From: Paenibacillus glucanolyticus NBRC 15330
Lineage (GTDB): Bacteria > Bacillota > Bacilli > Paenibacillales > Paenibacillaceae
Direction of reading: 5' to 3'
DNA: 64,000 nt
Assembly (NCBI RefSeq): GCF_004000885.1
Contig: NZ_BIMC01000013.1
Coordinates: forward strand, 107,671 to 171,670
Shown here: positions 54,272 through 63,014 of the stretch, one piece after another
How the letters are laid out: every line of letters begins with the position of its first letter
Position numbering within the stretch: the stretch's first letter is position 1
Made by a program: the position numbers and the translations under genes
The notes under the pieces: model-generated
What the model was told of the DNA's origin: nothing
The model's input: the letters and a program-made list of their open reading frames with translations, nothing else
The model's database searches: none

Positions 54272-54841
54272 CTAACTTACTCTATACTTTCTCCGTAAGT
54301 ATGCTCTTCCTCGGAAAATTCTCGACTTCACCGTATTCACTTCCATTGAAAGATTATCTGCAATTTCTATCAGAGAATAATCCGAGAAAAACCGTAATAA
54401 AAACACGTTTTTATACTGATCAGGCATCGTTTTCACTAAATGAAGAACCCTTTTGCTTTCTTCATTATCTACAACTTGTTGATCAGGTGTTTTTTCACCA
54501 TCGGAAAGCGTCTCAAGAATGAAGTTTGACCCCTCACTATTTTGTTCATCTATGGAATAATGAGGCTTCGATTTATTTCGACGCACACGATCAATGCAAA
54601 GATTCTTTACAATACGTTTCATCCAGGTGTTTATTCTACAAGAAAAATTATAAGTATGTAGGTTGAGATATATTCGAATATAGGCTTCCTGGACAACGTC
54701 CTCCGCATCTTCTCGATGCTTTAAAAATCGATATGCCTGGTAATATAACATATCCCTATTTTCTTCATAGAAAGCAGTGAAGGCCACTTGATCTCCAGAA
54801 AGAATTCTAAGTACTTGTTCATGTGTAATGTTAGGTTTCAT
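54272..54841 (-). CDS. ECF-type sigma factor
   Basis: 189 residues, RBS GGAGGG. Region 2: FYEENRDMLYYQAYRFLKHREDAEDVVQEAYIRI with the DAED promoter-binding helix; region 4: MPDQYKNVFLLRFFSDYSLIEIADNLSMEVNTVKSRIFRGRAYLRRK. No anti-sigma gene is adjacent. First gene of the operon with the nuclease and SNF2 helicase, and probably autoregulated from a promoter near 54900. An element-borne sigma factor could direct its own set of promoters. Confidence 0.88.
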   Translation of the reverse strand: MKPNITHEQVLRILSGDQVAFTAFYEENRDMLYYQAYRFLKHREDAEDVVQEAYIRIYLNLHTYNFSCRINTWMKRIVKNLCIDRVRRNKSKPHYSIDEQNSEGSNFILETLSDGEKTPDQQVVDNEESKRVLHLVKTMPDQYKNVFLLRFFSDYSLIEIADNLSMEVNTVKSRIFRGRAYLRRKYRVS

Positions 54842-54961
54842 GGTCCCTCCAAAATAGGATCATTTCTTATTCATAATTGTATCAGAGGAATAGATTTTCG
54901 AGAAAAAGAGACAGATAAATTTTCAATACTACAATCTATGTTGAGGGTGGTTAGAAGAAAG

Positions 54962-54993
54962 AAAAACCATCCCGTTAAGGGGATGGTTTTTTT
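54962..54993. terminator. Bidirectional terminator
   Basis: AAAAACCATCCC-GTTAA-GGGGATGGTTTTTT; long stem with T-runs on both strands, after the 55047 gene and before the sigma factor promoter. Confidence 0.9.
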
Positions 54994-55046
54994 CAGTGGA
55001 TAAATTAATTATAGAGTTCATTTATGAATTTTCTAATGAATCAGCT

Positions 55047-55301
55047 TTATTGAAACAGCAATCTCCCAAAATCACTTAGAGTGACCACTCCTACCAAAAG
55101 AAGTACGAAACACAGTGCTACCATTCCATTTGTAAGCCATCTTATTTGGCTTTGAATGGTTTTTGATTCTTTATCTATATCATCCACTTTTTTTTCTCCG
55201 GATGAGATCATCTGAAGAGTAACAACCTTCATGCTTCTTGTGTTAGAGAGATATACCAATCCAACAAAAAGCAAAAGGAGAATCACCAATTTATCAAACA
55301 T
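55047..55301 (-). CDS. Small membrane protein
   Basis: 84 residues, RBS GGGGGG. Two transmembrane helices (about 5-22 and 55-75) with a hydrophilic linker. Second gene after the winged-helix regulator. The function is unknown. Confidence 0.58.
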   Translation of the reverse strand: MFDKLVILLLLFVGLVYLSNTRSMKVVTLQMISSGEKKVDDIDKESKTIQSQIRWLTNGMVALCFVLLLVGVVTLSDFGRLLFQ

Positions 55302-55316
55302 ACCGAACCCCCCATT

Positions 55317-55802
55317 TTATACTGATAACAATTCGGATTCAGCAGCTCGGTTTCGTTGAGAATAGGCACGATCGATGCCGTGGGTGTAAATAATCTGGTT
55401 AAGCATAAATTTGCTAAGATCGATTCCATTATTTCTTAAGCGTTGAAGTATAACGCTTCGTTCTACATTACTGCGATATTGTAGTCTAACAAAATCAACA
55501 ATTTCATCCGGTAAATTCATAATTGAGCTAGTCTCCTTCTGATCTAAACGATCCTTCTTTTTTCGTCTGTACGCAATAACTTCAGCATCCGAGGCAACAA
55601 TGAAATCCCCCTTCATAGGACCATATAGTCCGTTGCCTTTTCGCTGCACGATGTAGTACATAACCATTCGGTTTAAAACAGAATGTACAGCAGAATATGT
55701 AAGATTTAGGGTAGAAGCAATATCGGCCGTGTTTTCAATGCCAGTTTCCAGGACATTTATTATGTTCATTTCAATTTGTCTGATTTTCACTTGATTAGTC
55801 AT
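55317..55802 (-). CDS. Winged-helix regulator with a C-terminal extension
   Basis: 161 residues from ATG 55802 (RBS GTGAGG). Residues ~8-65 form a MarR/IclR-type winged helix (IINVLETGIENTADIASTLNLTYSAVHSVLNRMVMYYIV, YGPM wing); a helical second domain follows. It is divergent from the HD-GYP gene and both have near-identical leader sequences, so it may regulate the pair. The target is unknown. Confidence 0.75.
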   Translation of the reverse strand: MTNQVKIRQIEMNIINVLETGIENTADIASTLNLTYSAVHSVLNRMVMYYIVQRKGNGLYGPMKGDFIVASDAEVIAYRRKKKDRLDQKETSSIMNLPDEIVDFVRLQYRSNVERSVILQRLRNNGIDLSKFMLNQIIYTHGIDRAYSQRNRAAESELLSV

Positions 55803-55919
55803 TTTACAATCAAACCTCACTTCTTTGATTTTTAAACTGCCTTCGCTTAACGGTCGGATACTGTCACCATTTATCTCATTTGCATAAGCTATTTATTCTG
55901 CATTCTTAGTACCGAAAAA

Positions 55920-55999
55920 ACGCAAAAAGCACCCCTTATGCAAGTTTTTCTCTTGCGTAAGAGGTGCTTCCTCAATGTTAAAACATGTATTTAATTATA
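55920..55999 (-). promoter_or_regulatory. Promoter plus terminator leader of the 55802 operon
   Basis: Minus strand: TATAAT (55994-55999); ACATGTTTTAACATTGAG; GGAAGCACC; stem AAGCACCTCTTACGCAAG with CTTGCATAAGGGGTGCTTTTT (55927-55969). The segment before GGAAGCACC closely matches the HD-GYP leader. Confidence 0.78.
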
Positions 56000-56117
56000 G
56001 CTCTAAATTTGGTTTGAAATGGTGACTGGCTTTGTATATTTATAAATTACCCTATGACCATAGTAATGTCAATAAAAATCTCTAGGTCTTTTGGCAGGTA
56101 TTATCATTCTCAATATT

Positions 56118-56212
56118 TCTTGATATAATGAAAGGCAGAAAACTACATGTGAACATTGAGTGGGAGCACCACGAATCCGTCCGAGAGGACTTGATTCGTG
56201 GTGCTCTTTTCT
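56118..56212 (+). promoter_or_regulatory. Promoter plus terminator leader of the HD-GYP gene
   Basis: Plus strand: TATAAT (56124-56129); ACATGTGAACATTGAG; GGGAGCACC; stem GAGCACCACGAATC with GATTCGTGGTGCTC (56164-56206), then TTTTCT and the AAGGAG RBS. It mirrors the divergent leader at 55920-55999. Confidence 0.8.
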
Positions 56213-56221
56213 ATTAAGGAG

Positions 56222-57061
56222 ATGATGCGGCACTTGGTTCTTAATAATCGTGAGGTGTATGTACTACACTTAATTCTGTTTGTTTTATTAATTATAGGTA
56301 TACTCATAGGAGATTTTAATTTAAATTTTTTTGAAATTTTGTTACTTTTAACTGGCTATTCTTTGGTATCCCTTTATATAACCAGACTCATCCTCAACAA
56401 GCGATCGCTTAATTTAGTGAAATCAAGCAAATATACAAATACACAATTAGCAAAATCTGCAGTTAATGCTCTCGTAACAATGGTTGAGCTGCGTGACAGT
56501 TATACAAGTAAGCACTCATCAAATGTTGCTGGCTATGCATATTCCGTAGCTAAGAGTATGCAGCTCCCTGATGATGTTTGTAGAGATATTTATATTGGAT
56601 GCAAACTCCACGACCTAGGTAAAGTTTATGTACCTGATGATATATTAAAAAAGCCAGGTCGATTAACAGCAGAAGAGTTCGACATCGTGAAGGCACACCC
56701 AGAAAAGGGATATCAAGTTGTCTCTCAATTAGAAATTTTTGATGATACCTGCATACCCAACATTGTGTTATATCATCATGAAAGATTTGATGGAACTGGC
56801 TACCCCAAGGGACTTTTTAGAACAGACATCCCCATTGAAGCAAGAATTGTAGCTATTTGCGATGCTTACGATGCTATGACTACTACACGAACTTATAGAA
56901 AGGCTATGCCACCTGAAGAAGCTATTCAAATCATTGAAGATAACAAAGGTTCTCAATTCGACCCGATTATTGCGGAGCACTTTGTTAGATGCATACGTGA
57001 AGAAGAGATTAACGAAGTAGATGCTCTCAATCTTTACAAAACAAATCAAAGGACCTCTTAG
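56222..57061 (+). CDS. HD-GYP cyclic-di-GMP phosphodiesterase, membrane-anchored
   Basis: 279 residues from ATG 56222 (RBS AAGGAG; a second ATG is adjacent). Two N-terminal hydrophobic helices (about 15-55) anchor the protein. The HD-GYP domain follows: KLHDLGK, HHERFDGTGYP, CDAYDAMTTTRTY, so the metal-binding His/Asp and the GYP signature are complete. It should hydrolyse c-di-GMP and thereby oppose the GGDEF cyclase at 61919-63004. It ends in a perfect terminator. Confidence 0.92.
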   Translation: MMRHLVLNNREVYVLHLILFVLLIIGILIGDFNLNFFEILLLLTGYSLVSLYITRLILNKRSLNLVKSSKYTNTQLAKSAVNALVTMVELRDSYTSKHSSNVAGYAYSVAKSMQLPDDVCRDIYIGCKLHDLGKVYVPDDILKKPGRLTAEEFDIVKAHPEKGYQVVSQLEIFDDTCIPNIVLYHHERFDGTGYPKGLFRTDIPIEARIVAICDAYDAMTTTRTYRKAMPPEEAIQIIEDNKGSQFDPIIAEHFVRCIREEEINEVDALNLYKTNQRTS

Positions 57062-57079
57062 TATGCTATGAGGTCCTTT
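57048..57079 (+). terminator. Terminator of the HD-GYP gene
   Basis: AAAGGACCTC-loop-GAGGTCCTTT, a perfect 10-bp stem overlapping the stop codon, then TTCTTT. Confidence 0.9.
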
Positions 57080-57167
57080 GATTCTTTAAAGAAATTCTTG
57101 ATTTATCAAACATTCCACCTGAGTTATTCTTTCAAAATCATAATTCCATTAATGTCCTCTTGACACT

Positions 57168-57188
57168 CCCCATGCCTAAAGGCAGGGG
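57168..57188 (-). repeat. Right-end hairpin of an IS200/IS605-type element
   Basis: Minus strand CCCCTGCCTTTAGGCATGGGG forms the characteristic hairpin found at the tnpB-proximal end of IS605/IS1341-type elements and their guide RNA. It follows the decayed tnpB by about 70 bp. Confidence 0.7.
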
Positions 57189-57259
57189 ATTCTTGGGTTG
57201 TCACTCCTAACGGAGTGAAATTCACCAAGCTATCTCTGTGTGTCCCACAGTTCAATTAG

Positions 57260-58353
57260 CTACACCAACAATCGAAGTCCTTCTTGCTCTATATTGATGG
57301 CAGCGTTTTGGTCACGATTATGGTGTACGCCACATTTTGGACATGTCCACTGTCGTAAATTTAGGTTTTTTACATCTTTATTTCGATATCCACAGGCAGG
57401 AGTGGAGCAAAGTTGGCTGGAGGGGAATTGTTTCCCAACAATAGAGAGCGTTCTTCCGTACCATTCCGCCTTATACTCCAGCATCGTCCGAAACATAGAC
57501 CATGAAGCATCTGCAATGGATTTTGCCAATTTGTGGTTTTTGATCATATTTTCGACTTGCAAGTCTTCCAAACAGATTACTTGGTTTTAGCGGATCAGCT
57601 TGGTTGACAATTTATGTAGAAAATCATTTCGTGTATTGGCGATCTTTTCATGTAGCTTAGCCACTCTGATTCGTGCTTTGTTACGGTTTTTACTGCCTTT
57701 CTGTCTGCGAGATTGAGTCTGTTGCCACTTCGCCAATTGTTTTTCAAGCTTGCGATAGTATTTTGGATTCTCCACTTTCTCACCTGAAGAGAGAATAGCG
57801 AAATCCTTGATACCAAGGTCAATTCCTACTGTCTGATTTACTTCTGGTAGTGACTGAACCTCTGTTTCACATAATAAGATACAAAGAATTTGCCTGAAGA
57901 ATGACGTCTGATCGTAGCTGAAAGGATGCGCCCTTTCACTTCTCTGGACTTTGCGAATAGAGCCCAGCCAAGCTTAGGAAGTTTGATGCGATTCCCTTCT
58001 ACTTTGATGTTCATTTTACAAGTATAGGACTGTTTTGGATTCTTCTTGCTTTTGAATTTTGGATAGCCTTTTTTCTCTTTAAAAAACTTTTTGTATGAGG
58101 AATCCAAATCCTTCAATGTGGATTGCAGAGCAGTAGAATCTACTTCTTTCAACCATTCAATTTCTTTTTTCAGTTGAGTTAACATAGCCGAACAGTCGTT
58201 GTAATTCAGCGTCGTTTTCTTTTCTTGTTCGTAAGCATCTTTTCGTTTCGCAAGAAAGTGATTGAAGACAAAGCGAGTGCATCCGATGGTCTTGCCAATG
58301 AGTGTCGCTTGTTCTTTGTTTGGATATAGACCAAATTTGTACGCTATGTGCAT
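57260..58353 (-). pseudogene. tnpB: Decayed tnpB (IS200/IS605 accessory RNA-guided nuclease)
   Basis: The N-terminal HTH-like part and linker are in one frame (58353 to ~57870, YKFGLYPNKEQ...GKFFVSYY), the RuvC part in another (VGIDLGIKDF), and a TAA at 57587 lies in-frame where NQVICLEDL continues, so there is one frameshift and one nonsense codon. Catalytic Asp (GIDLG), Glu (CLEDL) and the zinc-ribbon cysteines are still visible. TnpB is an OMEGA-type nuclease; this copy should be inactive. Confidence 0.85.
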
Positions 58354-58367
58354 ACTCAATCACCCCT

Positions 58368-58733
58368 TTACTTCTGAGACTCAATGTATTTCTTAATTAC
58401 ATCCAGTTGAACAGTTCCAACAGTGGCAACAAAATTGGAGTTTGTCCATAGCGAGGGAAGTCTACTTTTGAGATGTCTAGTTTTCCATCCGCAACACTAA
58501 ATTTGTAATTGAGTTGCTTTCGAATCTTGCCGAAACTCCAATTGGATATATTTTCGTTAACTCTCTTTCTCTTCTTCTTTTTCGTATTACGATCCACTTC
58601 CATCATGCGACAGGGAATGCTTCCTTGCGATAGACAGACTAGGTTCCAGATTTCGGCTGAAATCCGGTTACATGCGTACAATACAGTCTGTCCAAGTCGG
58701 CTTTAAAAGTTTGAAATGCTGTTTATTAAACAT
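58368..58733 (-). pseudogene. Fragments of IS605-family tnpA and a second tnpB
   Basis: The last ~40 residues of a Y1 transposase TnpA are readable in one frame (HLKSRLPSLWTNS...FVATVGTV...KKYIESQK, stop at 58368). Overlapping in other frames are an N-terminal piece (MFNKQHFKLLKPTWTDC from 58733, then YACNRISAEIWN) and a stretch typical of a TnpB C-terminal half (RVNENISNWSFGKIRK). At least two ancient elements or internal deletions are implied. Confidence 0.65.
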
Positions 58734-58768
58734 CGAATCACTCCACCTTTGCCCCCTTCCTTGATTCT

Positions 58769-59074
58769 CTAGATAGGTTTTGAATAATTATTGTTAATTA
58801 ATATAGAACCGTTTTCAAGTCCATCTACTGCGGAGAATTGATAATTAATAATAATTTCTCCATTCAGAGGAATCTCTCTTTTCGAAAGTTTTTTACAAAC
58901 TAGTTCTACTAATTGCTGCCTTTCACTCATCGTTAGGATATGTCCATCTGCATTTTTTATATCATTCTCTTCTCTTAGAATACCTGCTTTAATAGTAAAA
59001 TGCCTTGATGCATGTGAGAATGATGGAGACTGATAAATCATATTACTTAATGCTGTAACAACTCCCTGGATCAT
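58769..59074 (-). CDS. Hypothetical protein
   Basis: 101 residues from ATG 59074 (GAGGG upstream). Mixed alpha/beta with no recognised family. It lies beside the IS605 remnants and after a terminator. The function is unknown. Confidence 0.55.
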   Translation of the reverse strand: MIQGVVTALSNMIYQSPSFSHASRHFTIKAGILREENDIKNADGHILTMSERQQLVELVCKKLSKREIPLNGEIIINYQFSAVDGLENGSILINNNYSKPI

Positions 59075-59265
59075 TTTGTTTAAGCCCTCTTTCCACACAA
59101 GATTTTTTCTATCAAGCTGGAATACCTTTTAAGTAAGAGGTCAATTCTTTTCAGTGTAGTGAGAATTGATTCTCTAATGGTATCAATACCAAGATTACAT
59201 TTAGTGTAATCCTGCTCGACGGTTTACGGCAATTTTCGCCAGATATTTCTTATAGCATGCAAAAA

Positions 59266-59309
59266 AAGCACGAACAACCAAGCCCTCTCGGGCTGAGCTG
59301 TGCGTGCTT
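59266..59309 (-). terminator. Intrinsic terminator after the PIN-like gene
   Basis: Minus strand AAGCACG...AGCCC-GAGA-GGGCT...CGTGCTT, then five more Ts. It lies 14 bp past the stop with no promoter between, so it is a true 3' terminator though it resembles the leader hairpins. Confidence 0.9.
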
Positions 59310-59323
59310 CGCAACCTTCGTTC

Positions 59324-59911
59324 CTATTCAACTAAAAGAGAATTCAAACCATTTTGCTCTGCTAATCTGCACCAATCTGATCTTTTAGAGACGAGAATGT
59401 TATAGTGTAAATTGCTTCTCTGATCTCCAATATATGCACCTATTACTCTATCAGATAATTTATCGGCTGAAAAGTCTTCATTGTTTAGATAAAAATCTTC
59501 AATACTGCAAATCTTTTTTTGTTTACGGTTAGATAATATTGAAAAGATACGTTTCACTGAAAAAGCATAGTTTGCGGACCTTGAATGATTCTCTAATGTC
59601 TTAATAACATCATGGGATATGGCGATTCTCACGTTCTCATTTAGTTGCACTAATAGTTCTGGATTATTCAGCAGCACTTCATCATCAAAGCATAATTGAA
59701 AACCTTGAATTGATAAATAATTTAACTTGGACAATAAATCAGTGTCATTCATTTCCTGACTTGATTTACTTCGTCTGGTATCTTCATGAGAGACGGTGCT
59801 AGATGATTCAGTTGTTGTATTACGAGGAGTACCTGCTGAGAATATCCCATATATAACTAAGAACAACGTAATACCACCGATAATTAGCAATATCATGACT
59901 CCTACTCTCAC
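59324..59911 (-). CDS. Membrane-anchored PIN-like domain protein
   Basis: 195 residues. One N-terminal transmembrane helix (about 4-24), a Ser/Thr-rich linker (about 28-50), then a domain whose strands and helices recall PIN nucleases: CFDDEVLLN, SDRVIGAYI, and a final LVSKRSDWCRLAEQNGL like the PIN motif before the last helix. Some acidic positions seem missing, so catalysis is doubtful. The start may be GTG 59911 or the ATG five codons on. The function is unknown. Confidence 0.55.
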   Translation of the reverse strand: MRVGVMILLIIGGITLFLVIYGIFSAGTPRNTTTESSSTVSHEDTRRSKSSQEMNDTDLLSKLNYLSIQGFQLCFDDEVLLNNPELLVQLNENVRIAISHDVIKTLENHSRSANYAFSVKRIFSILSNRKQKKICSIEDFYLNNEDFSADKLSDRVIGAYIGDQRSNLHYNILVSKRSDWCRLAEQNGLNSLLVE

Positions 59912-59996
59912 CCTCCTTTATTCAAAGATACAGTAGCTAAGAAAATTACTAATACACAGATTAAACATTGTTCGTGGTATACATATTGGTTTCTAA

Positions 59997-60404
59997 TCAT
60001 TCCTCATTTTCTACAATACAAATAATATCCCTATAGTCCTTTTGAGAGAGCCTTACATACGGTTTTGGATTAATGTTCATTTTATGCAAAACGGCTTCAT
60101 CAACAAAGTACCTATCGAATTTGTAAATTAGAACGTTGTGGTTATCTTCAGTTAGTTTCACTAATTTGTTTTTTAAAGGTGTAGACCAAACTAGATATCC
60201 ATATCCGAAAATCATATAACCTGTAATAAGAAAAAAACCAAAACTAATCAAAAAAAAGAGTTTCATTTTTATATCCGGATCATCAACTGATACAATAACA
60301 TTGAGTTGGAACATTGCCATCATTAAAAAGCAACAACATATTGGAACTAAAGACCATATCCAATACTTTGAAGGTTTATTGAAGTAGTTCCTCTCAAACT
60401 GCAT
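59997..60404 (-). CDS. Small membrane protein
   Basis: 135 residues. Two transmembrane helices (about 14-35 and 48-70) and a C-terminal soluble part. It overlaps the 60394 gene by 11 bp. The function is unknown. Confidence 0.6.
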   Translation of the reverse strand: MQFERNYFNKPSKYWIWSLVPICCCFLMMAMFQLNVIVSVDDPDIKMKLFFLISFGFFLITGYMIFGYGYLVWSTPLKNKLVKLTEDNHNVLIYKFDRYFVDEAVLHKMNINPKPYVRLSQKDYRDIICIVENEE

Positions 60405-60648
60405 TAAGAAGGTTCACTTCCTCTTGGTTCCAATCAAGTTTCTCTATCGCATTTTTAAAAGCTGCCTCATTAATATGGCCAGCAAGCATCCGTTCAAGTT
60501 CAGGCAGTTTTTTCATTGCTAAGCGTTTTTCCTCTGCAGTTCCAAAATTCATCATTGCAAGAATACAGATATATTTATGGATTAAAACGCCGGCATCAAG
60601 TTGATTAAGATCTTTAATATCCGGTTTCTCATTAAAACTTTGATTCAT
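60394..60648 (-). CDS. Small helical hypothetical protein
   Basis: 84 residues from ATG 60648 (RBS AGAGGTG, preceded by the cassette AATGAACAG). Helical, acidic; ends in EKLDWNQEEVNLL. First gene of a two-gene operon behind a leader hairpin. Confidence 0.58.
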   Translation of the reverse strand: MNQSFNEKPDIKDLNQLDAGVLIHKYICILAMMNFGTAEEKRLAMKKLPELERMLAGHINEAAFKNAIEKLDWNQEEVNLLNAV

Positions 60649-60734
60649 TACCGACACCTCTGTTCATTTTTTCCAATAGTTATTACTTAATTCCACTATA
60701 AGACTAGCCTCCGATTAATTCAACTTTCAAACAA

Positions 60735-60811
60735 AAAAGTTAAGCCGGTATGAATCACCAGGCTTAACTCATGCTTCCTATATTTATATTTCAAAAACCA
60801 TCTCAATACAA
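60735..60811 (-). promoter_or_regulatory. Promoter plus terminator leader of the 60648 operon
   Basis: Minus strand: TTGTAT (60806-60811), 17-bp spacer, TATAAA (60783-60788), GGAAGC, then GTTAAGCC pairing with GGCTTAAC (60739-60746 with 60761-60768) followed by TTTTTTG. It may also terminate the upstream gene. Confidence 0.65.
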
Positions 60812-60816
60812 GCTTC

Positions 60817-61836
60817 TCATGTTGAAGGGATATCGATCAAAGGAATCAACACTGATTGAGTTGGAATATGATCATCAAAATGAATACCCGCCGAATTGTC
60901 ACCACTCTCCCACGTCTCGAAGAGAATTGGATTCACATATTCTTTTATGCCTTCACTTGTAAGGTCAAAGTCGGTATGTTTTGATGCTGTAAATATCAGC
61001 TTATGTCTAAAGTGATTTTCCGGAGCGGGATTCAATTTGTCCGATGACAGTAGTAAAGTTACAGTCGTTTCATAGGTTAGGTATCTTAAGATGTTAAAAC
61101 TAAAATTAATGATTTCAGCAATCTTAGGTTCTAAGTTTATATCTATTAGTTGGTGTGGTACTTCTACAACTAGCAGCATTTGTGTTGGCTCATCAAGCTT
61201 CCCTACGATAGCCCAAAAGCTCCAAACGGCACGAAGAAATGAGAGGGCTTTATTGTATATGTTTTCATGTTGGTCAAGGTAAAATATTCGACCAGCATCT
61301 GCAGATTGATACCACTCTACTCTTGTCAGCTTTTCCATTTCTATTTTCAAATCGTTTTTGTAAGGATGGCCGTCATCCAACCTTTCTATTGCTCTTAAAT
61401 ATCCGAACAGCGGTCCCTCATAATTCCACCGATATGAAGTTGGTGGTAACAGCTCTGGCCGTGTAATCATCTTTGATTGAGCAAAAAGATTGAAGTATGA
61501 GGTGGAGAAATAACGCCGATTGTTAATGAAATTTTCTCTGTCCTCATAGTCCTCGGGTGGATCAGGCAAGCTCTCAGTCCATAGTATGGCGTCACTTTCC
61601 ATTAATTCTCCCTTCAACACAACAGAATCCAATATTTGATATACGCTACCTAATTTCATTGACTGAACCTCAGAAATGATGCGCTCCACCAATTTTTTTC
61701 TAGGACTTTTCAGGTCATCTCCCACAATGGTCATAGTGGAATGCTCCTCCTGATTCCATGGCCAAACAATATCTTCGCCTGTTTCTGGATTCACACCTAA
61801 TTTAATCGATTGATATAAAAGATTATTTTCACTCAT
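60817..61836 (-). CDS. FtsK/HerA-like protein with a degenerate P-loop
   Basis: 339 residues. The N-terminus IKLGVNPETGEDIVWPW followed by HSTMTIVGDDLKSPRKK is laid out like the start of VirB4/TraG/FtsK ATPases (LGxxxxTGxxV, then the Walker A strand), but the P-loop GxxGxGKS is replaced by GDDLKSPRK. A Walker B-like strand MLLVVEVPHQL is present. It is probably an inactive ATPase relative acting as a structural or regulatory subunit. Monocistronic. Confidence 0.55.
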   Translation of the reverse strand: MSENNLLYQSIKLGVNPETGEDIVWPWNQEEHSTMTIVGDDLKSPRKKLVERIISEVQSMKLGSVYQILDSVVLKGELMESDAILWTESLPDPPEDYEDRENFINNRRYFSTSYFNLFAQSKMITRPELLPPTSYRWNYEGPLFGYLRAIERLDDGHPYKNDLKIEMEKLTRVEWYQSADAGRIFYLDQHENIYNKALSFLRAVWSFWAIVGKLDEPTQMLLVVEVPHQLIDINLEPKIAEIINFSFNILRYLTYETTVTLLLSSDKLNPAPENHFRHKLIFTASKHTDFDLTSEGIKEYVNPILFETWESGDNSAGIHFDDHIPTQSVLIPLIDIPST

Positions 61837-61918
61837 ACACTCTCAATCCTCCCGTAAATAAAAAAAGAAACTTTGTAAGAACAGTTTGACCATAGACGTT
61901 GTTTCGTTATCTTAACTC

Positions 61919-63004
61919 TTAATGTAAGAGTTCATCAAAAAACTCAGTTACTTGGTTTTTACCATTATTTTTAGAGTAATACATTGCTACATCTGACTTA
62001 TGAATTAATTGATCAAAAGTAATAGACGGAGTACTCTTAGCATATCCAATGCTAAGTGTTACCTCGCTTTCAGATTCCACCCTTTTCCTTATACTCTCGG
62101 TAATGGTTTTAATATCTATATCTCCTGAAGAAAGATTAACAAATGCTACAATTTCTTCTCCTCCGTATCTTGCAGCGATTCCAAAAAGTTGTACCTCTTC
62201 CCTAACAATTTCAGCAACTCGAATTAAGACTTCATCTCCCTTCTTGTGGCCCTGATTATCGTTTAGTTGTTTGAAATTATCTATATCACAGAAAATTGCG
62301 TACACTTCAGAGTCAATTTGTTCTAATTCAGTTTGTAGCTGCTTTTGATAATGTCTTTTATTATAGAGTCCCGTCAACGGATCCGTTACAGAAGCTATAT
62401 ATGAATTCATAAGCAATTTCATAAGACGATCTTGGAGCGTCATAAATATAGATAATAACAAGAGTGGAAGAGTTAGATTAGAAACAACCCATACAAACTC
62501 CAATCCTATATAGTGAGCTGCCAATGTGACGAGTGCATAAACAAGAAGCACAAGCAGAGAAATGGATAGTTTTATTATTGCTCGATAATTATTTCTGATT
62601 TGATATAAAAGGAAAAGTGTAAGAATTACAAGAAACAAATTCGAAATGTAATAAACTTCTACTAGTTCAGTTAAGAAGTAAACTGTAATAAGCCCATACG
62701 AACTCAATTTCTCGTATCTTGTCTGTTCCCAATGTAACTGCGTTAACAAGATGAGAAAAAATACTATGCCCGCTAAAGTAAATCTTTGTGTAAAAGCAGA
62801 GATGTTTTGGTCAAACAAAAAAGAAGAAACCACTGAGCTGAATTGAAAAAAACTTAACACCATCGCACAAATTGTAAGATATCTATATCGGTTTCTTCGT
62901 GCTGAATAGAGCTGGTATGAGAGATAGAGAAGTATCAACGATATCGGAAAACAAATATAAGTAAGTACCCCCGAATTACTATTACCGAATAATTCAAGAA
63001 CCAT
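61919..63004 (-). CDS. Membrane GGDEF diguanylate cyclase
   Basis: 361 residues from ATG 63004 (RBS GGAGG); the longer frame to 63034 runs through the leader T-run. Seven to eight N-terminal helices (about 5-190) form a sensor region. The C-terminal GGDEF domain has DPLTGLYNKRHY, FCDIDNFKQLND and the active-site variant YGGEEI, which is active in known cyclases. It should make c-di-GMP, opposed by the HD-GYP enzyme and read by the PilZ protein of the same element. Confidence 0.92.
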   Translation of the reverse strand: MVLELFGNSNSGVLTYICFPISLILLYLSYQLYSARRNRYRYLTICAMVLSFFQFSSVVSSFLFDQNISAFTQRFTLAGIVFFLILLTQLHWEQTRYEKLSSYGLITVYFLTELVEVYYISNLFLVILTLFLLYQIRNNYRAIIKLSISLLVLLVYALVTLAAHYIGLEFVWVVSNLTLPLLLLSIFMTLQDRLMKLLMNSYIASVTDPLTGLYNKRHYQKQLQTELEQIDSEVYAIFCDIDNFKQLNDNQGHKKGDEVLIRVAEIVREEVQLFGIAARYGGEEIVAFVNLSSGDIDIKTITESIRKRVESESEVTLSIGYAKSTPSITFDQLIHKSDVAMYYSKNNGKNQVTEFFDELLH

Positions 63005-63014
63005 ATGATCCTTC

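Noticed and set aside
59266..59309. Hairpin resembling the leader attenuators
   Set aside because: There is no promoter between it and the upstream stop codon, so it is an ordinary 3' terminator.
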